A program made the position numbers and the translations under genes. Positions 1-10,896 of a stretch of DNA of 64,000 nucleotides are shown piece by piece; the stretch's first letter is position 1, and every line of letters starts with the position of its first letter. Under the pieces are notes generated by a model. It saw nothing but the letters and a program-made list of their open reading frames with translations. It was not told the DNA's origin and did not search any database. Origin of the DNA: Aralia elata (lineage: Eukaryota > Streptophyta > Magnoliopsida > Apiales > Araliaceae); contig CM068382.1 of NCBI GenBank assembly GCA_034770075.1, forward strand, positions 9,008,685 to 9,072,684, read 5' to 3'.

Positions 1-1023
1 CACTATCACTACTAGAATCACCACTAGGAGGAATCTCTTCATCAGAATCTGGCACATTTTCTACCCAAGCTTTCATACCTTTTATCCCAAATTGCAATTC
101 ATCATCATCATCAGAAAATGTTGGGTCAACTTCAACTTCTTTAACTTCTGCAGCCTTACATTTTTTAGGTTTTCTACCCTTTTTCCCAGTGGTAGAACTC
201 CCTTGTGTTGGTACATTAACAACTGGTTCATCCAATGTTGGTGTTTTTGCCTTAACTTTACCTTTATTTACTTTTGAGCCCTCCTTACCTTTAACATTGT
301 TGTCCTTTTTACTTTTAACACTGTTACCATCCTTACCTTTAACACTATTGCCCTCCTCACCTTTACAACAGAGGATATGTGGAGTCCCAACCTACTCAAC
401 ATGTAGCGAGCCAACTTCAATTTGGTCATCATCAAGGTTCACTTCATACTGCACAACTAACTCTTGTTCTTTCGCTTTTTTAATTTCTTGCTTTTTTGTC
501 CTAACATTTATCAACTCTTGATTTCTATTATCATCACTAGAATCCTTGAATCTTCATTTATGTCCTCCTCATCTGTCTTAACATCTTTCTGCCCATTATC
601 ATCATTTGAATCCTCATCATCAGTTTGTAATGGTGCATCCATAATGACATTAAACACATCCCCCACTAATTCCTCATGTTGTGCATTCACATTGTGAAAG
701 TCTGTATGTATCTCTTCATTGTCAGCATGATCACAATACATATTGATTGACCCAATTTTTAATGCTTCTTCAACTAGTAGTTTAACACTACTATCATTAA
801 CAACCAATTCTATCATATCCTTCATAGTAAACCTTGCCATTATGAAGTACAAAGCAACATCCTTTTTATATCCTAACTTCTTAGGTAAATTCATCAACTT
901 GTCAATATTAAAGAAGTCTCCATCCATATTTTCATAAGTTTATTTCCTTATACCCTCATAATAATACACTTTGTCAGTAATAAATTGACCTCCATGGTGC
1001 AATTGACTTGTAAAAAAGTTCAT
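1..1023 (-). pseudogene. Decayed MuDR/MULE transposase, N-terminal part
   Basis: Reading the minus strand from an ATG at 1021-1023 gives the start of a plant Mutator-like transposase: LHHGG followed by the PB1-like N-terminal domain common in these proteins (DGDFFNIDKLMNLPKKLGY, then a run ending INMYCDH). After it comes a long acidic and lysine-rich linker with a repeated VKGK[DE]G motif (about 280-360) and an acidic SDDDDELQFGIKGMKAW / VPDSDEEIPPSGDS stretch that runs off the window edge. The frame is broken by TAA at 940-942, a frameshift near 540-550, and TAG near 382-387. The DDE catalytic core would lie outside the window. The element is therefore probably non-autonomous now, unless the breaks are assembly errors. 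Upstream it leads into a terminal inverted repeat at 1748-1985, which fixes the element's right end. Family identity is inferred from motif recall. Confidence 0.72.
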
Positions 1024-1747
1024 GCTGCATAAAACATACATTATAATATTAGCACCACTTTCACTAACCATGTCCAAGTAATAAAATAATGACCATTAAT
1101 TAATTTAACAAAGTAATTCCTAAGCCTTACTCTCACTTATAATGTCTAACTAATAAATAGTGTTAATTAACAATATTTATTGTAACCCCATTTATAATAT
1201 TTATATTAAAAAAATAAATCAGTCAGCCCACTGCAAATAAATAACAGAAAAATTGATGGACTTTGAGAATAAACAACACAAGATACCCACTTTATAAAAA
1301 CCCCTAACCAGGCAACCATTTTAAAATATCTACTTTGTTTCATTGTTAAGCACCCAATACCACTTTGTTTCACATTTTATACAACAATCACATAGAAAAT
1401 CAGACTTAATAGAAGGACATGAAGATTTGAGACCATTTTAAGGGACATGAAGGACCACTTTTGCACAAAAACAACATGATCGACTAAAACCAAAGATTTG
1501 AGACTTACATACTTTATTGAACAAAGATCTGAGACTTACATGCTTTATTGAAGGTCCAAAATCGCGTTTTCCCACTAAAACCCCACTTTCTTCGTCGTTT
1601 TTCACAGAAACCCACCTTTTTCGTCGTTTTTCACTGAGACCCCACTTTCTCGTCGCTTTCCTCTTTCGATTGTGTCTCAGACTATGTTTGGATTTGAGCC
1701 CGAACCCCATATCCTTTGTCTCGATATATCTGAAGGTTGTTTAGAGC
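1024..1747 (-). other. 5' leader of the MULE with a short tandem repeat
   Basis: This AT-rich stretch lies between the transposase start and the terminal inverted repeat. It holds about three copies of a roughly 33-bp repeat at 1566-1661 (cccactttcttcgtcgtttt and variants). A 90-codon minus-strand frame over these repeats is Arg/Lys-rich by composition and resembles no family, so I do not call it a gene. The region is probably transcribed as 5' leader of the transposase in intact relatives. Confidence 0.4.
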
Positions 1748-1985
1748 TTGGATTCTCTCGCCCAATCCACGTAGGATGCAACTGATAAGCCAAATAATCC
1801 AAATAAGTATTTACATGTCATTTCCTTTTTCTTAAAGTCACGTAAGAACATAAACGACCAAAGTAGACGTTCGTCCGTCTAAGAAATTAGATGGAATGGG
1901 GTAATTAATAGTTTTTAAAAGGTTCAGTGTGCCAATTTCATTTTTTTTAAAGTTTAGTGGGGTAATGCTTAGAAATTTTTTACCC
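1748..1985 (-). repeat. MULE terminal inverted repeat, right end of element 1
   Basis: About 230 bp here match, in inverted orientation and with few differences, the stretch at 9945-10222. Shared landmarks include cgcccaatccacgtaggatg, aagtatttacatgtcatttt and ggttcagtgtgccaatt. A long TIR next to a mudrA-like transposase reading inward is the standard MULE layout. The outer end falls near ttttaccc at about 1978-1985. The left partner is outside the window, so the expected 9-bp target duplication cannot be checked. Confidence 0.7.
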
Positions 1986-2520
1986 TTATGAGATTATATT
2001 TTAAAAATTATTATAAATCTAGTTTTGATATTTTAATTTGTAAGTCAAGTGTTTAGCAAATTTTCTTCCAAATCTTTCCAACTTTGGAAGGAAATTTTTG
2101 GGAGAAATTTTTTAAAAAATTTGCTTCCTTCTTTTTTCTTTTCTTTTCTCTAAAAACTCACAAACAAGGAAAATTTATTCTCCATCCTAAATTTCCTTTC
2201 TTTTTTTCCCTCTCCCATTTAGAACTCACAAACAATAGTGTAGGTATTATGATGTAACTTTTACAGTGTTGGCATTTTCAGGGCTCAATAGTTGTGTGAT
2301 TGCGGAGAGAGACATTATAAATTACTAGCACTCGCAGACTAAATAAAAAGATATATAAGTTCTAAATTAAAATAGATAAAATAGTAATATAACAACACTG
2401 ATAAGGGCAAAAGAGAAAAAAATATTATTGTGCCCTAATTACAGCAATAATATCAGCAACTCAGAATAGCCGCTTTATTTATAGAGATTAAGGACACTGA
2501 TATTCCGACGTACCTTTAAT

Positions 2521-2778
2521 ATGTTCTATCCTCTCTGTCCGACTTTACTTGCTCTAATTAACTTTTTAAGGTCAAATTGATCAATTTTAAGATTATTAAT
2601 TAAACATAGAAGTTTTGAAATCAAATAAGTTGACTTAGATAGTATATTCGATATACTTGCTTATGATAATAATTTTGTGCCTAAATCTAATAAACTAAAA
2701 ATGATTTTGGATTTTAAATATAGTCAATTCGATCATAAACAATCAATTAGAAGAAATAAAGCTGAACTGAGAGAGTAC
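2521..2778. mobile_element. Diverged Stowaway-like MITE
   Basis: The ends form an imperfect inverted repeat: tcctctctgtccgactttac at the left and the complement of gctgaactgagagagtac at the right. The interior (gtcaaattgatcaattttaa) resembles the cores of the two clearer Stowaway elements in this window. Boundaries are approximate. Confidence 0.45.
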
Positions 2779-2976
2779 TAGCTTGTAAGTTTTGGTGCTT
2801 TTGAAAAGTTGTTTTGAATTTTAAACCCCAAACATATTGCACCATTTTTGGTACGTTTGGAGTAAATTACGATTAGACCCACAAGGTTCACACGTGTGTT
2901 TAAACTCTGAAAGCCCAAAATGCTCCAAAAGTTTTAAACCAACTATGCACTAAATTCATCAAATACTTCTTATTGC

Positions 2977-3511
2977 CAGGGACGAAGTCAAAGAAAATTG
3001 GGAGTGGGGTTAAATTTTTTACTAGCTATAAATAATTTAGCGGGGATTCGGGGCAGTACTCCCGAGCCATTTTTTTATAATATTTTTTGTATTTTCGGGT
3101 CACATACATACATATATATATATATACACACACACACTATATTACAATGACAATATAATAAGTAATAATATAGGGTATATATACACTATATTGACTCATA
3201 ATAGATTTGTTTAATCACAATTGTTCATAAGTAATTAATTCATTAATTATTTTTAAAAATAATATAAATTAGATTATTATTTATTTTAAAATATTATAGA
3301 GAGATATACATATACTGAGAGGATATGAGTCCTATTTGGTTAAAATTTGATTGACAAAGTTATAAATTTTCAATTTGACCCCGTATAATAGAAAATTTAT
3401 AAATTTTTATTGGGGTCAATTTATACATAATACTTAAAATTTTTAAAATTTACCTTACATTATAAAATAATTTTGAGTCAATCCACAACCCTGCACCTAG
3501 CTTCGTCCCTG
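2977..3511. mobile_element. hAT-type MITE, 535 bp, with 8-bp target duplication
   Basis: The ends are cagggacgaag and cttcgtccctg, a perfect 11-bp inverted repeat. They are flanked on both sides by cttattgc (2969-2976 and 3512-3519), a perfect 8-bp target site duplication as hAT elements make. The core carries ggattcggggcag followed by ccgagccattttttt, which is also the core of the element at 6295-6617. Confidence 0.88.
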
Positions 3512-4562
3512 CTTATTGCTTTGCCTTCTAGCCACACATTTAATGATTTGGGAGGGCATTATTGTATTAGGCAAGCCATGGAGGTTGTATAGGCTTCTTG
3601 TGTTTGAGTTGAAAACCTTCGCTTTATAAAGTACGCGAATCAATTTCCAGTGACTTTAAACAATCTATAACCGTAAAAAACCCAAGTATTGGTTTATATT
3701 GTGCCGTTTATTAAGAAAGTAAAAAAAATAAAAATGAGAGTTCGATACAATTGAGTTAAAATATAACTTTATAATACACGATCATTATTTATTCTATTAT
3801 TTTTCATATACTAGTACATTTTCCATAGACATCTACATAGTCAAAATGCACATGGGTCAGAATGCATTGTATGCCATTTCTATTTTAGCACAAGGCAAAA
3901 TTCTATCAACCGACAAATTCCAAAATCCAAAAAACTTGGATATTTGGCTGTTACAACATCCTGTAAAACTACATTGAAAAAGACGAAAAAAGACATCATA
4001 GCAATAGTTGATATCTATCCCAAACAGTAAGAGCATAAGCCTCAAAGTCAAAAAATTCCACCGTCAACAAATTTCTCTCGAGTGAATTGCCCCTTTTTGT
4101 TAAAGTGTATTCAATAGCATGCTTACTCCACACTTGTTAACAATAAAAACAACAGACAACTTTTAGAACTTCAATGAGCTGATAACAAAATTCAAAGTTA
4201 TAAACAAATACAGAGGAATCCATCGATAATAAATCTAGTACATTAACCAAGTACTCCCTCCGTTGCAGAATTAGTTAAAACAATAGTAGTTGTGGCAGGA
4301 TATTACCCAAGCAATCTAGAAAATAAAAATAATGGTATTTTTTAACTTCATGTCACTTTATATTTGTATGTCTATTTTTGAAACAGAGCTCGATTCCGTA
4401 GCATTGTCTTTTGTAACGATTGAGGCAGATAAATCCATTGGTCCAACCGTTGTCCATGTACCACTAGAAGATTCGGCAGTGAGTAGAATACAAAAGAGTC
4501 GGTGGGTATTCAAATATTATAGCTAGTTTGCTTTTCTATTTGTTCCAGCAAGTTACGTACTA

Positions 4563-4820
4563 CTCCCTCCGTCCCAAATTAATTGTTTTTCTAGGATTTT
4601 TTTAAGTCAAATTGACTATTTTTAAAATTAATAATTAAACATATATAAATATATTTCTAAAATTATAAAAATTAAAATTAATAATAAATTGTATATACTT
4701 TCTTTTGGTTATAATATCTTCACCTATATGTTAGCAAAAATAGTAAAAAGATTAGTTTTAAAAATAGTCAATTTGACTTTAAAAAGTCCTAGAAATACAA
4801 TTAATTTGGGACGGAGGGAA
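4563..4820. mobile_element. Stowaway MITE, 258 bp
   Basis: It begins ctccctccgtcccaaattaa and ends with the complement, ttaatttgggacggagggaa, and is flanked by TA on both sides, the Tc1/mariner-type target duplication. The flanks align with unbroken sequence near 23430 in the paralogous block, so this insertion is probably younger than the kinase tandem duplication. Confidence 0.9.
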
Positions 4821-5003
4821 TATTATAAACTGTTGAGAAAATATTCAAATACCAGACAAATCTTCAAGGTTACACTTAATTGGACCGACATCCTCTAAAA
4901 CAAATCGTTTATTTTCTATATATTGTTGCAATAGAGCTGTAAAATATAATTAGTATGAAACCTATTCTTAGAAAAGGATGACAGAAAGAAACATTACTTG
5001 TTC

Positions 5004-7567
5004 TTATTCTGCTTCAGAAATAACTTCCAGCTCTGCATTAAGAGCTCTGGCAGGTCTGATGGAAGCAAATGGATTTGGTGGGACGGTGAGAGTATCCCCT
5101 TTTCCTTCCAGCATTTGAACCACGGTCTTCATTGAAGGGCGATCTACTGGGTACCATTGGATGCACCACAAACCAGCAATTGTTAGCTTTTTGGCTATCT
5201 GTGAATGCTCTTCTTCTTCTTCAATATTTCTCATCCCTAGCTCTTCTCCTTGAGATAGACGATTATAAACCCATTCAGGAAAGTATGTTTGGCTAGTGTT
5301 GGGCACTGTAGTATCAATGTTCTTCCTCCCACCAACCATTTCAAGTAGCAGCATGCCAAAGCTATATACATCCGACTTATAAGATACATTCCCAAAATTC
5401 CTCGAGAAAAGTTCAGGGGCTATATAACCCATGGTCCCTCTTGCAGCACTCACAGATACTATACTTTGTTCTTTCGAACATAATTTGGCTAGGCCAAAAT
5501 CTGAGATCTTCGGATTGAAGTTTTGGTCCAACAAGACATTATGAGGCTTGATATCAAAATGAAGTATCTGGCGATCACACCCTTGGTGAAGATACTCGAC
5601 TCCTTTGGCTATGCCTAAAGCAATATCTTGCATTGTCATCCAACTAAGGGAATTCTTCTTCTCATTTTCTGAAAAGATGAACTTTTCTAAGGAACCATTT
5701 GGTAGGAAGTCGTAAACACGGGCTCGTTTAGTTCCATCAGCACAGAAGCCAACCAAGCGAACCACATTGACATGGTGGATTCTGCTCATTGTTCCTACTT
5801 CATTTATAAATTCTTCTCCATTTCCTATGGAACTACTGAGCAACTTCACTGCAACAATAATTTCACTGGAAAGCTTTCCTCTGAACACAGTCCCAAAACC
5901 ACCCTCCCCCAGTTTGTCCTTGAAATTATTTGTGATTTTCTTAATATCAGCAAAGGAGTACCTTGTGGGCTTGAGAGCTTTGTAATCCTCCAAAAATTTC
6001 GCAATTTTCACTTGGTCCTCCTGCTGAGTTTTATATGAGATATAAACACGATATATTGCCAAGAGCCCCAACACAGCAAGAAATATACCAATGACTAGAC
6101 CTGTGCATACAATAAACCAAATATAAAAAACTCATGTTTAGTACTGGAGGTATAACTAGTAGCTTATGAATGGTAAAAATCAAAATATGGCTGTCTTACC
6201 TGTGACAACTAATTTCTTTGCTGCACCTGTTTAACATAATAAAGTCATTAAGTTGATAATGAAGGTGAAATACATAACGTTATCTAGATTACAGGCAAGG
6301 GCGGAGCCAGGATTTTTTTTCTGGGTGGGCTACAACGCGGTAAAAAAATTGTGATCTTATAAATAATTTGACGGGGGTTCGGGGGCTGTGCCCCCGAGCC
6401 AATTTTTTTAGATAATTTTATATTTTTAAGCCAGTTACATATGTAAAACATGTATTTAATTACAATATTGTTAATATTACAAGTAATATGTTAAATCTAG
6501 GAGGACTAAAACAATATGTATTTATTATTGAGTTGAGCTTTGGATATATAAATACTATGATCAAAAAAAATCTGGGAGGGCTGGAGCCCATCCCAGCCCA
6601 AGGGTGGCTCCGCCCATGATTACAGGGATAAAAATAAGATAAAATTAGTTGTCGGAGATTATTCAATTATTAGCTTCATAACTTCTCATCAAAGGTTTGT
6701 ATCCCATGCACAATAATTACCAGAGATTTTTAGCAGAATTTACCTGTTGGTCAAAACCTTTAATTCATCTCTCTTTCTTTTTTTTTAAAGAACATTTTCT
6801 TTGCATGAAAGTTTACAGAATCACATATTGCAAGGAAAAGGGTGGGGTATGTACACTATACCTTTGGTTGTTTTGGGCATGTCCAGACACTGGACTTCAA
6901 CCTCTGGTGCAGTATAATTCTTTAATCCACACATTTTGCTTTGTGCTTCACACTTGGTACAATTTGGTTCCAACCAAGCCAGCTGAAGGTTAGTTTGGTG
7001 GTCAGCCTCAAATATATATGGTGGAACTGATGAAATGTCATAAATCTTCACGCAAGATATCGACTTATAGGTCCGAATGGAATCGATATCATAAATGGCG
7101 TAAAGTTGGTAGCTGGGAACACCAAGGCAAGGGACTAAGAACGGTAAATCTCTATTTGGTGGCGAACAATTGAACAAAGTAAACGAATTATAAGGTGACT
7201 CATTTCCAATAAACTGGAAAGGAGAGGCGGACAAATTGAGGTTCGGAAGCTGAGCTGGAAGGCATCTCTTTGGGTCAGATACGAGAATCGATTGAGATTT
7301 GTAATGGATTCTCTTGACAATAACCTCCACTGACGAGGGTAGGTCGAGCACAGTTTGATGCTTCTGGTTGCAAGATAGCTCGAAACCCGGGTAGCCACAA
7401 TGTTTTGGCTGAATAGTTTTGAGCCAAAACGGGAAGCGGATGGCTGGGCCATTGTCATTGCACCTGGATACCTTGCACTTATCTTGGCCTGCTCCACAGG
7501 TAGCAGGTATTAGAACTAGGAAGAAGAAGAAATGAAAGAGAGAAATGGCCATTAATTTCAAAATCAA
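5004..7567 (-). CDS. LRK10-like receptor kinase A (3 exons)
   Basis: This is a plasma-membrane receptor-like kinase of the LRK10-like (rust-resistance kinase Lr10-like) group, with a presumed role in extracellular or cell-wall sensing; the ligand is unknown. Exons are 6862-7567, 6200-6226 and 5004-6100, all bounded by GT-AG, giving 609 aa. Residues 1 to about 26 form a signal peptide; a Met at residue 6 could be the true start. A cysteine-rich GUB_WAK-type ectodomain follows, with IRFPFWL, several N-glycosylation sites and a C-terminal CTKCEAQSKMCG motif of the WAK-associated region. A 27-nt microexon codes AAKKLVVTG at the membrane edge, then a span of about residues 241-262. The kinase has LGEGGFG (308-314), Lys330, Glu345, HFDIKPHN (Asp427), DFG (Asp445) and APELF. 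HFD replaces HRD, so it is non-RD. No breaks are seen. Its closest paralogue is 23617-25676. Confidence 0.9.
6295..6617. mobile_element. hAT-type MITE in intron 1 of receptor kinase A
   Basis: The ends gcaagggcggagcc and ggctccgcccat are inverted repeats, flanked on both sides by gattacag (6287-6294 and 6618-6625), a perfect 8-bp target duplication. The paralogous intron at about 24890-24960 lacks the element and has an intact single gattacag (on the opposite strand), which serves as an empty site. The core ggttcgggggctgtgccccc is shared with the element at 2977-3511. Confidence 0.9.
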
Positions 7568-7925
7568 TCACCAATATCTACATACATCATGTTTACATTA
7601 ATTCTAATCAATGAATGGACAAAATCTAATTATATATTATGAATAGAAAGTTAATACTGGACTGCAGCTAGTGAGCTAGGTGGAAGCTTCCTCTGCTCAC
7701 TGACTTAGACTATGCCCCGCGACCAATTCCACCTTCATTGAAATCAAGGATTTTCTAAGCAAAGTCCAAGTTTCACTTTAAGGAGGACTTCTGATCTCTA
7801 CATTTCCAGCCATAGAAGGAGCATCTTAATATAAGTCTGAATACGCGTAACTTATCATATTCATAACATAACTGAGCTTTTGAAACCAACCGGCTATAAT
7901 TAAAATCTGGACCTACCACTCATAA
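7568..7925. promoter_or_regulatory. Upstream region of receptor kinase A, copy of the cluster's bidirectional promoter
   Basis: This sequence aligns almost end to end with 25677-25993, the shared promoter between kinase genes C and D. Shared landmarks are agaaagttaatactggactg, atttccagccat and acctaccactcata. In the intact pair the last motif lies about 23 bp before the ATG of the (+) gene. Here it is followed by unrelated AT-rich DNA, so the (+) partner gene is missing. An extra segment of about 30-40 bp near 7712-7760 is absent from the other copy. Confidence 0.6.
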
Positions 7926-9931
7926 AAGCTGAATTGAATAATTAATTAAATTCAATTATACTCCATTGTATAACAAATAGGTAAACAAAATATAAATCAA
8001 ATTAATATACATAACAAAAATTAAAATAAATTAACAAATAATAAAACAAACAACTTAAAGTAAAATAATTAAACACACTAAACTAATAATACAATTCAAA
8101 CAGACCCACAATACAATTAAAAACTCATGTATCCGAATCAACTAATAAATTGAACCGGAACAAATATAATTCTAATTGGCATGCAGTTCTGATTCATGAC
8201 GGGTCTATTGTACATATGCTCAGTCTTCAATTTCTTCATCAATACCCAGTAACTAGACTTGACGATCTAAGTTGAGAACCGTATAATTAATCAAAATCAC
8301 TTGGATCTAATTAAGTTAGTTAACTAGTTTTTATGTTATGAGTTGATTTAGTTTTGAACCCATATTATGAATTAAACATATGGGTTGAAACTAGTTTAAC
8401 TAGTTTTGACCTTATATTAATCAATACATCCCAATTTGTTTAGTTTTCAAATTTGAACTCCAAATCTATTGTTCCAATACATGTACCATCTACTGTCCCA
8501 TGCTTCCTGTAGAATCTTGCCACTGCCCTCTTGTTAGCACTTAGCATAATGGATCAGAGCTCGCGGTTAAAATAATTAAAACTTACAAGCTTAGGATCCA
8601 TAAATTAATGTTAGTGTTTCTACATTCTTTATGCACTTCACAAAATATTTACCGCTCTATTTTAACTTTTTAAGGAAAAATTCCTCCGTTGCAAAAAACA
8701 ATAGAAGTAAAATAAATGTAGTTCAAATTTAAATAATTAATTTAAAAAATTGTAATAAAATTCTCAGTAATTTCATTCATTTTAATTAACATAATAATTA
8801 TTAATGTATTTTTTTTTGAAAACGCCTATAATCACAAAATTAATGTTTTTAATACTTAAATTAGTCACATCAATTAATTAAATTATACTCAATTCCATAA
8901 CAAATAGTTAAACAAAATATAAATTAAATTAATATATAAAATAATAATTAAACTAATTAAATAAGTTAACAAATAATAAAACAAACAATTTAAAGTAAAA
9001 TAATTAAACAAACTAAACTAATAATACAATTCAAACAGACCCACCATACAAATTAAAAACTAAAGTACCCGGATCAACTAATAAATTGAACGGTAACAAA
9101 AGTAATTCTAATTGGCATGTAGTTCTGATTCATCAGGGGTCTGTTGTTCCACAATACATGCTCAGTCTTCAATTTCTTCATCCATACCCAGTAACCCATG
9201 AGTCTAAATATCCTCCATTATTATCTTAAATAATTTCAATTTCTTCATTATAATCTCAATAATTATTGCAAATATTAAATTTCTTCTTCTCTCTCTAACT
9301 TTCCACCCTTTAAAATCACAATCATTTATAACTTGTTAATGTATTTCGTTGCAAAATTAATGGCTTAAACCAGATTTGTGAGAAGGAAATAGTAGAAATA
9401 CTACTGAACGAAGAATTTACCATGCTCTTCTGTTCTCCCAATATACCATCTTCATTGGCCTCTTAATCACAGGAAAAACAAAAATATGTATATTCCTACC
9501 TTTGAATCATGGGAACTTACCTAGAAACAATTTCCTCAACAAAAAATTCAAAAAAAAATAAATAAATCTGGAAATAAACTCAGATATGTAATTGAAATAA
9601 TAATAATAAAAAAAATCCAAACCACACTAAAATGAGAGATTAATGTTGGTTCCGAGAAAGAGGCGACGAGATGAGGACGGAGGATGGCGGCGACTTTTCT
9701 ATTGCACGTCTCCAGCAAATCGGACACATCATTCGCAGTGGCCGGAAATAATAGATTTTAGATCTGTACAATATGATGACCAAATTCAAGATGGGTTTTC
9801 AAATTTCCTCATAAACCCAACATTTGAAATCAAAATTTAGAAAAAGGGAAACAAAAATCTTGTTAAGTGTATCTGAATTAGAGGTAAATACTATGATACG
9901 AAAATATTTGAGATTTTTTATATGACAAAAA
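7926..9931. repeat. AT-rich gene-free interval with a direct repeat of about 320 bp
   Basis: The segments 7941-8252 and 8873-9194 are direct copies of one another with scattered changes. Shared landmarks are cttaaagtaaaataattaaa-like runs, acaattcaaacagacccac and ctcagtcttcaatttcttca. No TG...CA ends, target duplication or coding capacity is seen, so the type of repeat is unknown. A 65-codon frame at 9643-9840 resembles nothing I know and is not called. Confidence 0.5.
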
Positions 9932-10222
9932 GGGATTATCTCAGTGTAGTTGTCAAGTTTTAAACATTATCCCATTAAATCTTAAAAAAATATAATTGGC
10001 ACACTGAACTCTTTAAAAACTATTAATTACTCCCATTCCGTCTAATTTCATGGATGAACGTTTATTCTAGTCGTTTATTTTCTTACGTGGCTTTAAAAAG
10101 AAAAAAAAAAATCTGGTGTCGTTTATTTTCTTACGTGGCTTTAAAAAGAAAATGACATGTAAATACTTATTTGGATTATTTAGTTTATCAGTTGCATCCT
10201 ACGTGGATTGGGCGAGAGAATC
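9932..10222 (+). repeat. MULE terminal inverted repeat, left end of element 2
   Basis: This is the inverted counterpart of 1748-1985. It starts gggattatctcagtgtag and carries an internal duplication of about 50 bp (tcgtttattttcttacgtgg occurs twice, at about 10072 and 10120). It lies directly upstream of the GRF zinc-finger gene, which reads inward from it. No matching right-hand TIR was found between here and 16 kb, so the element's right end is lost or disrupted. Confidence 0.68.
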
Positions 10223-10235
10223 TAAGATGAGTCTT

Positions 10236-10242
10236 TATATAA
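10236..10242 (+). promoter_or_regulatory. TATA box inside the MULE end
   Basis: TATATAA lies just inside the terminal repeat and about 190 bp before the ATG of the GRF gene, followed by a purine-rich leader containing the common plant leader motif ctagggtttc. This is a good fit for a promoter supplied by the transposon end. No transcript evidence is available here. Confidence 0.5.
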
Positions 10243-10432
10243 TCCTCATTTGCAGCGGCTGAGAAAGAAGAAGAGCTAGGGTTTCAAAAATTTACTGAAA
10301 TTCGCATCGATTAGGGGCATAAAATTAGGGCTTTCGCTAGGTTTTTTACTTTCCAAGTTAGTGCGAACCAAGCGTTGATCTTACATGGTTACATCACATT
10401 CAAGATCTGCGTCAATTGCTCCAGAATAACAG

Positions 10433-10896
10433 ATGTGTTTTTGTGATGTTCCAGCTCAAATTTGTATTTTCAAAAAGGATGGATCAAGAGGAAGAAGATT
10501 TTATGGCTGCCACAACTATGGGGGAAGTGTCCTTCCCTTATTGTTGTGAACTCAGTCATCTATCTCCTCTGTTTTGACTTTTTTTTCTTTTTTCATTTTT
10601 TATAGGAATCTGGGAGATATTATGACTATTTTGAATGGTTGGAATTGCCTCCTAATGAAGATGAAACAATCAATGTGATGAATAACAAAATTGAATATGT
10701 GAGCTTACTGATAGAGAAAAACACAAAATCAAAGGACAAGTTGAAAAATATGAGAATGGAAGCACTTAAATGCGAGATGGAGGTTGATAGGCTTAAAGAG
10801 GCAAAGTCAAAACTAATGTTGTGCAGTGTATTGTCATGGTTTGTCACTTTAGTTATAATTTTGGCATGTATTTGCATTGCTATGATGCAATTATAG
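10433..10896 (+). CDS. GRF-type zinc-finger, coiled-coil and membrane-anchor protein in a MULE
   Basis: Exon 1 (10433-10528) codes CFCDVPAQICIF followed by SRGRRFYGCHNYG, the first half of a GRF zinc finger with its Gly-Arg-Arg-Phe core. Exon 2 (10606-10896) codes YYDYFEWLELPP, the end of the finger, then a charged coiled coil (about residues 55-105) and a C-terminal hydrophobic span (VLSWFVTLVIILACICIAMM). The total is about 127 aa. The acceptor is clear (ttttatag); the donor is uncertain (GT at 10529 keeps frame). An ATG at 10385 is in frame but a TAA immediately before 10433 separates them, so the N-terminus is probably truncated by a nonsense change. Small GRF-coiled-coil-TM proteins are common in plant genomes. 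The zinc finger suggests nucleic-acid binding, but the function is unknown. Confidence 0.6.

Larger units (their letters stand above)
1986..5003. other. Gene-free interval with MITEs
   Basis: There is no supported gene here. It contains a Stowaway-like element (2521-2778), a hAT MITE (2977-3511), a fragment starting like a Stowaway end at about 4254-4266, and a complete Stowaway (4563-4820). The part from about 4200 onward is alignable by eye with 23320-23616, the 3' flank of the paralogous kinase gene, so the tandem duplication reaches at least this far. Confidence 0.6.

Noticed and set aside
1438..1710. Arg-rich minus-strand frame of 90 codons
   Set aside because: It covers a short tandem repeat in the MULE leader and has no family likeness.
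8520..8575. Possible tRNA or SINE box A (gcataatggatcagagctcg)
   Set aside because: No box B at the right distance and no cloverleaf could be drawn.
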